Origin: Capsicum annuum
Lineage: Eukaryota; Streptophyta; Magnoliopsida; Solanales; Solanaceae
NCBI RefSeq assembly: GCF_002878395.1
Contig: NC_061115.1
Span: 157,026,257-157,090,256 of the forward strand
Direction: 5' to 3'
Length of the DNA stretch: 64,000 bases
The stretch's first letter is position 1, and every line of letters begins with the position of its first letter. This document shows, in pieces, positions 11,040-22,415 of the stretch. Both the position numbers and the translations under genes were made by a program. The notes beneath the pieces are model-generated. The model did not search any database, was not told where the DNA came from, and worked only from the letters and a program-made list of their open reading frames with translations.

Positions 11040-13846
11040 TATAATACTCCAAAAGTTCAGACATTTTAGGATCATGCTTCGAACTCATGAGTAATAAATT
11101 TTTAGTTCTTTGGTTGTTTTGTGATCAAGGTTTATTTATATTAAGGCCTCAAAAGTGTCCTAGTTAATAGACATATTGGTATAGTCAACTTCAAATGAGC
11201 ATATCACTCGTTGTACTATGAATTTCTAAGCTCTTGACCCACCAACAGATACATAATTGAATTATCTTTCCAACGATACTAATTTTGCCTAAATTCTATT
11301 TCGAAGCAAGGAGTTATGCCCATTTTACTCCATCATGTTAGGCTAGGAAACTAAGTGACGACATTTGTGATAAGGTGTCACAAGCGTGATGACTTAGAAC
11401 CAATGTCATCAGGCCTAGGCAGATTTCCACCCCCAGTGATGAAATTTTATGATAATTCGTCATGCCCAGGATGGACTATCACCAATGTCGTCAACCTTAA
11501 CCAGAAAATCAAGATTTCCCCTTTTTGTGATGACATTTCGTGACGACTTATCACTAGCTTGACGACTTGTCATGAATGTCGTCAGCTATTTTTTTCCAAG
11601 AATTGAGGGATATTTTAAAAGGGTATTTTGGTCTTTTCCTTCACTTTTTGTGACTTATAACCTTCAAGGAGCATATTATCTTCCATTCTCTTTAGTTAAA
11701 CATCTCAAAAAGCTCTCTCATACACTCTCAACCACAAGATTAGGGTTTCCTATCAAGATGATCTCCTTAAGAACAAGAACATTCTCTCCCAAAGAGGTTA
11801 AACCCTAGTGAAGAAAAATTAAGAGCAATCCTAAGGATTTCTTCAAGAACCTTCAGAACCATTAGATCTCTTTCAAGATTCAATCACTAAGGTATGCATA
11901 GTGTTCATCCATGCATCCCTTTCATCCATGGAGCTTAAGAATCATGTTTTAAATTATAAATTATTAGTTCCTTATTGTATTAGGACTATATTCATGTTGA
12001 TGGTTGTTGTTTGGATTAAAAGTTGTATCTTGATGTGTTTTTCATGAAGCTTATGAGTGGTTAGTTGAAATCCATGAATTTTGGATGGATTAAGACTGTC
12101 AAATTGATAAGTACACCTATGCCCAAAGTTGTGCATGTAAGGTGTTTGATAAAATTCCAAGAATGATAGAATCCATGTTTTATAACTTAATAGTGCTTAA
12201 ATGACAAGCCCATGTTCTATTCTTTGTGACTCCACATAACTCCACGTTATTATTATGTGTTATTGTTGTGATATGGAATGAGAATGATATTGAACAATGT
12301 GAGTATATACATGTTGTGTGCATCCCCTTCCATGTATAAGATGTTGAGAACCAAGTGTAGTATGAAATCCTCTACTTATGATATTGTGAATTGTGGACTC
12401 TATTCTTATGATCAAGTCAGTAATGTGTGTCAGTTTTCTTCCATCGAGTCCAAGGGGTACTTGTACCCGAAACTATATCTGTGTGCCTGGAGCCTTGTCA
12501 TGTTAGCACGATACTCTCAGTCAAACCATGATCTATAAAACTCAGACAGTCATGTGACTCAGGAAATATAAGAGATCTCATGATCTCAGTTAATTCTTAG
12601 ATAATAGTACTATTCCATCAGTCAACAGAAGTCAGTTACTCAGTCCATATGTAGTTAGTTAATCATGTTCGTTCTCTTCAGATGGGAGTACAAGTTATCA
12701 CCGAGTAAACCTAAGGATGGGAACTCACCTGCCAGTGAAGGGTATGATTCTTAACAGTCATTCTTTTCTTCCAGAACTACGTAGCCAGCGTAGGTTGAGA
12801 CATTTTAACTTGTCAGATTAGGGTAGATGAGCTGATTTGACCTGTCTGCCCAGGGTCCCACCGTTCTCATTAGAGTAACCTTCTAGATAATGGTTAGTCA
12901 TATCTTGTCCGTACCAGTGGTGTGGTATTGACACCCTTCAAATCAGGGCACAGATTCGACCCTAGCTCAGCTATTATAGAGTATTTGGGGCATGTTGGTT
13001 AAAAACCTACCTCCTATAGTTTCAGTCTAAGTCTCTGTAAAAGAACTCTAATAGTTCTTCAGATTTTGGTATACCAGGACCGTCAGATATAGTCAATTCA
13101 ATTACAGTACAGAACTCAGGTAGTTCCATCAGATTCAGGACTATCAGACACAATCATCTATGTTATCAGAAATCCAAGTATTAGTCATGTTAGTTATCAA
13201 TAAACCATGTATCATCATACAGATCTAGATATCACCTATTCATGATCTCAATTAATATGTCTGTATGTTTGCACTCTCATGTTCATATTATTCATTCAGT
13301 TAGCACTGCTTATGCATATAACCTTTTTTGCATATAGCCTACCTCACTCGTATACTCAGTACTTTCAGTTGTACTGAGGTATTTGCGCTATGGTGCTTTC
13401 TTTTATGTTACACCATAAGTTCAGAGCCACGAGTTCTAGATCAGCAGTAGCAGTCGCATTTTAGTATACAGAGTTGTCGTGAGTCCTCTTCATTCGACGA
13501 TGATTTGATTTGACATTATTTATTTTCTTCGGTTATCTTTCCGTTTACGGAGTTAGTTGGAGACATGTTCCTTCAACTCCTTACTCAGACTATATTTAGA
13601 TGCTTTCAGATTTAGTTCAGATTTGTTTTAGACTTTAGTTGTTTTGGGTATTTGTTACTATATAGATGTCATAATTTGTCAGATATTTTATTCAGTTGAA
13701 CCTTATGGCCTATTGTTCATGTTTTCTACATTTTACATGTATATTATGTAGTGTACAGGTACAGATATCAATCACAGGTTAGCTTGTGGTCCTTTCGGGT
13801 CATAAGCACCATGTAGCATTTCGGTTTAAAAAATTGGGGTGTTACA
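11040..13846 (+). repeat. 3' LTR of E1
   Basis: A 2807-bp copy of the 5' LTR, with its start decayed from TGTAATACC to TATAATACT and its end intact as GTGTTACA. It lacks about 40 bases present in the 5' copy near 3238-3275. It carries the word island at 11350-11600. Confidence 0.92.
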
Positions 13847-13851
13847 AACAT
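13847..13851. repeat. Target-site duplication AACAT, right copy
   Basis: It is identical to 3100-3104 and directly follows the 3' LTR of E1. Confidence 0.9.
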
Positions 13852-16005
13852 CATCAATGAGCCACAATATTTTACATATCTCTCTTCGTACTACTCCATC
13901 GATAAAGCTGCCTCAAATCTCTATATATTGAATTTGTATCTAGTTGCATAGAATATCTAGAGCTGTGTGTCTCACATAAAATTGATTGAATTAAGTAACC
14001 AACCCACGAAACACAAATGCAACCATTAAATCTCAGAAAACCCCTTGAATCCATGGTGGCCCTTTTGGACTCACCACTCAAAAACTAATCATGAATAATG
14101 CAATGTCTCTTCTCCTCAAATTGATGACTCTAAATCTTATCAAATATAGTTAACCTCACTTCAACACTAGAAAGAATCTTCTTGGTGTATAAAATATCAA
14201 GTTGAACCACCAAGTTGTCTAAGGAATAGATTTCACACACCAATGACCTCTAAGATACTGAGATAGAAGCCAAGATACTCATATTCACAGCCTTTTTGGC
14301 TTAATTCATCTACTATTACATTTTCCTTGCTTGAATGAGATAAATAAATATGTCATAATCAATAAGAAACTCCATCCATCTACATTGAACATAATTAATC
14401 TCTCTCTAGTTTATAAGAAGCTAAAAACTATGATGATATGTGAAGATCTCACAATGCACGACGTAAAGATAATGCCACTAAATCTTAAGTAAAACATTAT
14501 CTCTGCTAACTCTAAATCATGAATTGGGTAGTTGGGCTCATGTATCTTAAGCTACCTTGACATATTAGAATTAACTCAACCCTACTGCGTCAACACATGA
14601 CCAAAAATGACACTGGACATATCAAAATATATAATATATCCCTCTCACTCAATATGAAAAGCAAAAATATGAGCCAAAGTAAGAAATCCCTTGATATTTC
14701 CAAAGCTTGACAGACACTTGTAGGACCATTAAAAAGTAACCTTTTTTGATTCAATTTGGTCATCAGCCCTGCAATAGTAGCCAAAACCTCAACAAATTAT
14801 CTATAGTAATTAGCCAAACCAATAAAGCTATAAGCATCAGTCAGAGATGTAGGCTTGGACCAATCACTTATATCTTCCTTCTTAGTTGGATCCATCATAA
14901 TCCCATCATTAGACACCACATGTCCAAGGAATGCCATCAGAACTCACACTTAGAGAATTTTGAAAAAAACCCTATGATTTCTCTAAGTTAGGATTACAAT
15001 CCTTAAATATTGCATATGTTCCTCTCCACTCCTTGGATACACAAGAATTTTGTCGATAAACACAATAAAATAAATCTAATAAAGTCCTCAACATGCAGTT
15101 TATCAAATCTATGATTATTCTTGGGGCATTGGTCAACCCAAAAGATACTACCAAAAACTCATAATGACCATATCATGTCCTAAAACTATGTTTGGGATAT
15201 TCTCAAGAGAAATCCTCACTTTCATAGAATATTGCTACTACCTAAAGTTCATCAAACAAATAATTAATGTGAGGCATAAGATACCTATTCTTCACCATTA
15301 CATTATTAAGGTGTTTGTAATAAATACATACATATGTAAGGAAACATATTTCTTCTTTACAAATAAGACAGGAGCTCCCTAAGGTGATGTATCCAATATA
15401 ATGAAAACCTTACCACGAAGTTCCTGAAGTTTAGAATTCAACTCCTTAACCTCATTTAGAGACATATGGTAAAGGGCTAGAGAAATAGGTCGGGTGCCTA
15501 GCTAAAGATCAATAACAAACTAAAATTCATGCTCATGTGGAAGACAACGAAGATCGATAGGGAAAATGTTAGGAAAATCACAAAGTATAGGAATAGAGTC
15601 AAAAGACAAGCTCTCTATACTAACATTACAAATATAAATAAGGTAAGACTTGCAAACCTTTAAATTAAGTCTCCTAGCCTGAATATAAGAAATAATCCCT
15701 TTGGATTGTGACTAATAACTCTGTGCTACACAACTGAGGGTATACCAGACATGCTATGGTAACATCCATAGAAAATAATCCAAGATCACATAATAATCGA
15801 ATAACCAATGCATGCCTAGATCATATCTCACCATATCTAATACAAAAAGATCAGCCTAAGTATCAAACTCTCGAGCAGTCATAATGCATAATCTATAAAG
15901 CCAATCAAGTACTAAATAATTTCCCATGGGATTAGATACATATAACAACATAGATACAAAATCCTAATATAACTCCAATAATGTGGCATAATAAGTAGAC
16001 ACATA
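13852..16005 (-). pseudogene. pol remnant of element A: integrase N-terminus, RNase H, RT, protease
   Basis: This continues the polyprotein interrupted at 3104. In minus-strand order: protease region about 15990-15700; RT about 15540-14700, with VSFGLTNAP and the FIDD region decayed near 15070-15160 and ATIAGLMTKLNQKRLLF at the connection (14784-14730); RNase H about 14700-14230; and the zinc-binding N-terminus of integrase (IYRDLRQLYRWSSTKRDM) at 13872-13930. Many stops and frameshifts are present. Gag and the 5' LTR of A are missing because the fragment ends at 16005, where another LTR begins with TG. Confidence 0.82.
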
Positions 16006-16544
16006 TGTAATGACCCTCCAGGTTATTTTTTATATTTTACTTATGTTTTCTATTTAGATATTTCCAATAGCTGCCACAACTCATTTATGACTTGTTTGAA
16101 TTAACTATTTGATTATCGGGTGGTTTATTTGGGTTTTAGAGCAAATTCTTTATTTTGAAGCGTTTGTTGGTTCAAATTAGATATTAGGCAAGAATTTTAC
16201 CCAAACAACCTTATATGTAAATTTTATATTTTCCAAACACTCTGGAATATTGATTTTAGGTTAGTGAATTCTTGGTTCAGGTCTCAAGGCTCCCAAACTC
16301 ATTTCAGGGTATTGAATAGAAGTTAAGAAAAATGGCAAGTATGTGTAGGACCCACTTTTCATAAAACAACCTCAGATAGAAATTTTTTACTTTGCCATTG
16401 AGTTCAAAATATTAAATTTGATTAGATAGCATAGTTTGTTTTTGTATACGGGATTCTAAATATATCCTAAGGTATTGGTGGTGAATTTGAAAAATTCCAA
16501 GTCTTCAATCGGTTCCTGATATCTGGCCTGATTGCCAAAGCGAC

Positions 16545-16777
16545 TCTTTGGGCACTTTAGGGATGGTTCTTTTGCTGCCATAGCTCAGCTAACAGATACC
16601 ACTTTAGAGGCTCCTGGGCACTTTAGTGTCTAGATTTAATGAGGCATAAGGTCTAGTTTTATTATTTGTCATGTCAGTGGGGGATCGCTTTAGCGGTCAG
16701 CTAGGCGTTTTAGCACCGACAACTAAAGTGGCATGTCTACTTTAGTAGCTTCCATATACGTAGAAAGGGTATAAATA
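16545..16777 (+). promoter_or_regulatory. Word island (CGCTTTAGCG) and TATA box in LTR of G
   Basis: Variants GCACTTTAG, CCACTTTAGAGGC, GCACTTTAGTGTC, TCGCTTTAGCGGTC, GGCGTTTTAGCACCG, ACTAAAGTGGC and CTACTTTAGTAGC recur within 210 bases. They are followed after about 20 bases by GGGTATAAATAC. This is the clearest case in the window of a word block abutting a TATA box. Confidence 0.6.
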
Positions 16778-17799
16778 CTGTACTTATCCTAATTTTCACA
16801 ATTCTTCTCCCATTCTCAAAAGAGCCAAACCCAAAATACTATGGAAACTTGGGAGAAACATTTTGGGTAATTGTGGAGCTTATATATCATTAATTTATGT
16901 GATTCTTGATCTTATTTGTGTTAATATTCCATTGATGTTATGGTTAATTCCTTCATATTTATTCTAAAATCCCTATAATCTTGGTAGCTTTATTATAGCA
17001 CCATTAAAGCATAAAATTTACCTATTTTTGAGGGTACACATTCCTTGAGCATATAGGGGTTTTGTGTTTATTTTGAAAGTAAAATTCTGCAGATGGGCCT
17101 CATATAGGATTAATTTTGGATACAAATAACAATAGTGAAATATAATAATTACTATTATTTTATTAAAGAATAGATAGTGATTTTTATAGCATGACATCTT
17201 GTGGAACTTCTTGGAAAGGAAAAATAGTGATTTAGCAAATTCATTAGGCTTTTGCATCCCCATCTAGGTAGGCTAGGTTACTTTCTTCATAGAGTGAGCT
17301 ATCTCATTGCATGATTATGTTATTATTCTACATATAGGGTGGAATTTAGGTATGGGAAGTATGAATGAGAATATTTGGATTAGTTGAACCAATTAGGTTA
17401 TCTTAAATTCCTAAATTAGGAGTAACTAACTTAGTTACTCATATCTTAGGTAAATTTGGATTTGTGTCCCGTGTTTAGAATGGAAATTCCCTAGATACTC
17501 TAGCTAGGTGAATTTTTCTTTGTCTTTCAAGCTTAGGGTGGGATTTTTCTTAGTCTTTCAGGTAGCATTGGCTTAGTCATTCATGTTTGAGAAGACGTTA
17601 CCCTATATGGATTTTAAGGAGTAGAGTAGGACCTTCCAGGCCATCTTAGTTCATGATTTGTGTTAGGCTTGTATACTTATTTATGCATAATATACACTTA
17701 TTAATTAGTGGTTTGGTTATTATAGAGGTTGAACATATTTAATGAGTATGCTAATTTTTTATTAAAATTTTAGTGCTATTTTGGGTATAACTCGATACA

Positions 17800-18290
17800 A
17801 TTAATAATATGACTTATATGTATGATTATTGATATGGCTTCTTCATATGATTCATGACTTATATATATATACATATAATTATTGATATGTATTTCAGATA
17901 TGATTAACAATATAGCCTATCGACATGCTTAATAATATAGATGTGATTAATGAAATAGCCTACAGACATGATTAATGATATAGTTATGTTAACAATGTTA
18001 TGGCTTATAGATATGATTAATGGCTTATAGATATTGTTATTGAAATAACTTATGAATTTAACTATTGACATGGCCTATGGGCATGGTTATTAGCATGCTT
18101 ATAGATGGAGTATTACTATGGTTTATGGGTATGGATATCGATATGACTTATGGTTGTAATTCTTAGTCTACTGTATAGATATGTGTAAAATGAATGGTCT
18201 ATAGATATAGTTTTATGGTATAGTCTACTGAGTTAGTTTATTGGTTTGGATTGTTGATATAGTTCATTGATATGGTTTGTAAATATGAGT
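17800..18290 (+). repeat. Degenerate tandem repeat, units of about 25 bp
   Basis: Phrases of the type ATAGCCTACAGACATGATTA, GGCTTATAGATATGATTAAT and GGCCTATGGGCATGGTTATT follow each other for about 490 bases with drifting unit length. It looks like an old minisatellite inside the LTR. Confidence 0.6.
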
Positions 18291-19207
18291 CCCAGTTTGA
18301 GTCAGGAAGTTGTTGATGCTATTAATAAAATGAGTTTCAATTTATGAACAATAAATTATGATAATAGTGATGAAACTATTGAGTTTTGATTCAAATTAAG
18401 CATTGGATATTTTGCATGAGATGATGCAGTTTGGATTGATCTTTGGTTATGGAATGATATTTGGTAATATATGGCTATTTGGTTTCTTAGTCTTCTAGAT
18501 TATACCCTCCAAAATTATGAGGGCCTTTGTTGGGTTATTTACTTTTTTGTTGTTATTAGCTTATGAGGTCCAATCTTGTAGTTATTATTCTTTTATTCCT
18601 TATGTTACTATTTTATATGTATTTATTGTTTATATACAATAGTGTCGGTAGATATTTTCCAAGTTTTCTCTTTTACCTTGACTTAGCTTATTTTATCTTG
18701 TATCTAATGGTATTTATATCATGATTTAGCTCAGGAAATTGATGATGCCTACTGAGTACCTATGGTTTTGGAATTCATACTACACTTTTGTACATTTTTG
18801 GTGCAGATTTGAATACTAGTTGTCATTCTGATTCGACATTTGCGCTGTGTGATTTCACAAATTTGGTGAGCTCGTGGAGTTGAGTTATCCTTTTTCCCTC
18901 TATATTTCTATGTGTAGTCTTTCATTTTTGAGATAGACTATATTTGAATATTTAGTTCTTATAATCAGTCGTAGAAGCTCTTGTACCCGTATTATATAGT
19001 CTTGGGATGGTTATTTCTCTTTTGTCTATCTATTGACTATTTTGACTACCTTATTATTATTTTAACACTTTAAATGTTGATTTCTATCTTTTCGGCCATT
19101 TTCAACAATGTTAGCCCATTTGTTATGGCTTCAGCTTATGGTTTGGCTTACCTACTAGCGGGTTAAAGTACGTCTCATCATTACTCTTAAACCAAGTCAT
19201 GACAAAT

Positions 19208-19220
19208 TAGTATCAGAGCC
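19208..19220 (+). other. Primer-binding site (tRNA-Met) of G
   Basis: TAGTATCAGAGCC lies three bases after the LTR end. It matches the tRNA-Met PBS except for one G-to-A change. Confidence 0.85.
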
Positions 19221-20470
19221 TAGGTTTCACCGGTATTATTTGTACAAGAGCAAGTGTCTAGTAGAGTCCCACGGATCAGAACGATGTCGGTTATTTATTT
19301 TCTTTGGGAGGCTATAGGAAACTCTTAGGAGATCTTAACTTCTTTCTATCATTTTGAGCTAAGAGTCTTAGTTATTTTCTAAAGCATTCCTTAGTATTTA
19401 CTATTTCACAGATAGTTAGGACACGTGCTACCACTACACAAGACTAGGGCATCTATATTGAGCCTTGGGATTCTGTTGTTGTTCGTGGATGACCTAGAGG
19501 TCATGAAAAAACCAGACATGTGGACCCTAATAAATGGATGGGATATAGGGCCTTCACTTGACCCTATTCCCTCTCTCAAGCTAGAGATTCTTCTTCCCAG
19601 CCAACAGTGGTCTAAGGACTACCGCAGGTTCCACAGTGATTTATTTCTTCTTTAGAGCTTAGGGTTGCTTTGGTTTAGTTTTTAGGATTTGTGGGTGGTG
19701 CAGTGTCTGATAGTGTAATTTACAAATTAGACTTGTGCAGAGTTAGGGGTGCATTTTGTAGCTATGACTTCCACAGTTGAGCTCCCTTGTATGTCAGTCA
19801 GTAGTTATTCAGCTAGTAGTTTCTCAACCTGCTATGTCTATCGACGAGTAGAATATGTTGGGTAGATTTTTCAGATTGGCTCTACCTAGGTTTTTTAGTG
19901 CACCAAGTTTTGATGTGCATGAAATCTTGATTCCTTGTAAGGATAGGTTCTATAATTTGGGCCTAATTCATATTTGTGGTGTAGATTACACCACTTTTCA
20001 GTTGGACTTGGCAACTCAATATTAGTGGATAGATCATCTTGATTTTAGGCTAGTTGGATCTCCCCCATTGAAATAGACCAAGTTCTCTGAGATCTTCTTT
20101 GGGAAATACATGACTCGAAGTCTTAGGGATCGTTTAAGGGATTAGTTCTTGAGGTTAGATTAGGGGTCCATGCCTATTGTGGAGTATGAAGCTCTAATTC
20201 ATGAGTATTATAGCCATTCTATTTCAATATTGACTACTAAGTATGAGAGGGTTGGTTTCTCTTTTTAAAGATTGATAATCCCTCTTTGTATTTCTACACA
20301 GAGTTCAGTTGCTATGGGTAGGTAGTTTACTGCGGTTTTCGATTAGGCTCAGCTTCTAAAAGAGAAGCATTAAGATTTTGTGATACTAGCGTAGGTTAAG
20401 TGGGAACCATAGTAGTTCCGAGTTAAGAGGTTGTGGTTCTCAGCGTAGGTACCTCTTATGACCAGCTTTA
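19221..20470 (+). pseudogene. gag: gag remnant of element G
   Basis: After about 200 bases of leader, the frame starting near 19415 reads RTRATTTQD and continues into an Arg/Gly-rich N-terminal tail with several stops. The capsid core is at about 20075-20240: FFGKYMTRSLRDR, a stop, FLRLD, a stop, GSMPIVEYEALIHEY, then LTTKYERV. No zinc knuckle is reached before the truncation at 20470. The stops are in-frame substitutions, so the core is readable by eye without many frameshifts. Confidence 0.75.
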
Positions 20471-20905
20471 TGAGTCATGATGGAACCTACTCCATCCCAT
20501 CGGTATGTAAGACAAACAGTAGCCTATACCTATAAGCGATGGGCCAACTTGGTGGGAAAATGGCCAAAAGTCGGAAACTCACAATTAAAAACATAGATAG
20601 AAATTTTAAAATTATAATAGTCTGATAGAAAGATAGAAAATCAACAACCATCCTAAGACGCAATAATGTCAGCACAAGAGCTACTATAATGAAATATCAG
20701 TACAAAGTGGTCAAATAAAATCAATCTCAAAAATGAATGACTAGACATAACTAACTAGAAGGAAAAAGGGTAACTCTGACTCCAAGAGCTCACGCAATCT
20801 CTAAAATTAACCCTCCATGAGAGTCGGATCAGTGGCGACAACTAGTACTTAAATCTACACCAAAAAGGTGTAGAAGTGTAGTATGAGTACAAAAACCATA
20901 GGTAT
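20471..20905 (-). repeat. Inverted LTR fragment H, related to LTR of G
   Basis: The reverse complement matches about 18745-19190 of the LTR of G: TACCTATGGTTTT, GTGCAGATTTGAATACTAGT-like, GAGCTC...GGAGT, and TTTTGGCCATTTTC. It begins TGAG at 20471, equivalent to a CA end on the minus strand, and stops at 20905. It is best read as an opposite-strand LTR inserted in gag of G and then cut by the Athila-type insertion. Confidence 0.7.
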
Positions 20906-22391
20906 TGATCTTGGGCGTATTTATACATCCAAGTGCTAATATTTACTCGAATGTAAAATTGTTCTATCAGTGAAAACTTATAAATTGTATTGTGTTTGAG
21001 CTGAAATAACATTCTCTAGCTAATGGACATGATTAGTATTACGGTGCTTGACCATGGTGTAATTTTATGTTTATTAATGAATTAACATGAAGATATTGAA
21101 TCACGGAGCAATTTGGAGTCATATGCTAAGTATAAAGACATTGGAAAAAAAAATAGAAAGCATGGAATAAAGTACAGAAGCAAGAAAAGATACTAGGTGG
21201 TTAAAATGGAGAAAATAGCATACCAGCGTACCACAGACCTTAGCCTCTATGTTAGGATTTATGGCATGTTGATGCATTAAAATCAGATGGCAATTCTAGT
21301 GAAAGTCTTTGATAGCCCCGTTCCATAGACCTTAGTGTCCACGCTAACATCTATGGCATGGAGGCTTATTAATTTTTGATGGCACGTTCCAGTACGCATC
21401 CACGATGCTAGCGTTTCACGAACATTAGTCAACATGATAAAGTACATGACATGATGAAGGGTATTATTCATGCATTAAGACCTACTATAAAAGGGACACT
21501 TCATACAATTTAAAGACATCTATGGCATACAAAAAAGCAAGGCAAAACAATTATGAGTGTTTTATTAAGGTTCTTTCACTTTTCATCTTTCAACTTTGTC
21601 TTTGGTAGGAATAATTAAATTTATCTGATGTTAATTTCGAACATGAGTCAATAAACATCCTTGTTCTGGGGTTGAGGCCGAACACATGATTGTATTTTGA
21701 TATTATAAGAGTTATTGAACATTTGTTTATTGCAGGGGTTGTTCTTAGTCTCTTGTTTGTACTATTTTAATACATAGCCACCATCAAAGTTCATTTTTAA
21801 TCCTTTTATGAATGCATAAGGGGAATTATTAGGATAGATCAAAGAGCTTAAGGAGAGAGTTCTTATTCCCTTATAGAACAGCAGAGTTGAAGTAGTGGCT
21901 ACATTAGGAATATACCTAGAAGCCTTGTTTGGTTCAAATGCGGGAAGTTAACGTAAAACATCTAAATAAATTATTGAATCCTCACTCAATGATGTAGTTA
22001 TGATGTCGTTTTAGGTAGAAGATTATATGCTTGGAAGACCATGATCTAAATTGATACCCTGCGAATCAACCACACGATACCCAACACAATCACGATAAGG
22101 ATATAGATTTACAAGATTGTTAATAGTGTCTCAACCCTAGATTTCTCTCTTATTATTTACAACCTAAATTATGTTGCGATTGACACACTTTGTTATTTAT
22201 TTATTAGATAGATATTTACTAAATTGTCCCAACCATTTTGATACACTGAAACACCTAAAAATATTATTCTTGGAACTGAAATTACATAAATTTCTAATCA
22301 TGTAGTCCTCATGGGTTCGGTATGCGATTCTTCAGATTCATTATATTATTTGTATGATCACATGCACTTGTATCTACAATAGACCACAACA
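20906..22391 (+). repeat. 5' LTR of the Athila-type element
   Basis: About 1.49 kb from TGATCTTGGG to ACAACA, the usual size for Athila LTRs. A TATA box TATAAAA lies at 21486-21492, preceded by a block of repeated phrases (21225-21430). The right end is fixed by the PBS. The left end is set by loss of similarity to LTR H and by the TG dinucleotide. Confidence 0.72.
21225..21492 (+). promoter_or_regulatory. Word island and TATA box in Athila-type LTR
   Basis: Phrases ACCACAGACCTTAG, TTCCATAGACCTTAG, CCACGCTAACATCTATGGCA, GTTAGGATTTATGGCA and ACGATGCTAGCG recur, then TATAAAAGGG follows. The layout resembles that of the chromovirus LTRs, although this is another gypsy lineage. Confidence 0.45.
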
Positions 22392-22396
22392 TGTTT

Positions 22397-22415
22397 TGGG
22401 CACCGTTTTTAGGGA
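22397..22415 (+). other. Primer-binding site (tRNA-Asp-like)
   Basis: TGGGCACCGTTTTTAGGGA is a decayed match to the tRNA-Asp PBS typical of Athila and Tat elements. It lies five bases after the LTR end. Confidence 0.7.

Larger units (their letters stand above)
16006..19204 (+). repeat. 5' LTR of element G (3.2 kb)
   Basis: The ends TGTAATGAC and GTCATGACA are near-inverted copies, as LTR ends should be. A TATA box TATAAATA lies at 16770-16777, right after a word island, followed by a CT-rich leader TTCTTCTCCCATTCTC. The interior also holds a degenerate tandem repeat (about 17800-18290). The length is at the large end for plant gypsy LTRs. Confidence 0.88.
16006..20470 (+). mobile_element. 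Truncated Ty3/gypsy element G (5' LTR, PBS, gag)
   Basis: It starts TGTAATGACCCTCC and keeps the full 5' LTR, PBS and most of gag, then stops at 20470 where an inverted LTR begins. No pol or 3' LTR of this element is found in the window. Its LTR is the same family as the partial LTRs of A and C. Confidence 0.82.

Noticed and set aside
16545..16755. Diversity-generating retroelement-style target for the word islands
   Set aside because: There is no template/variable repeat pair and no suitable RT beside them. Variation is between families and not adenine-directed within one locus.
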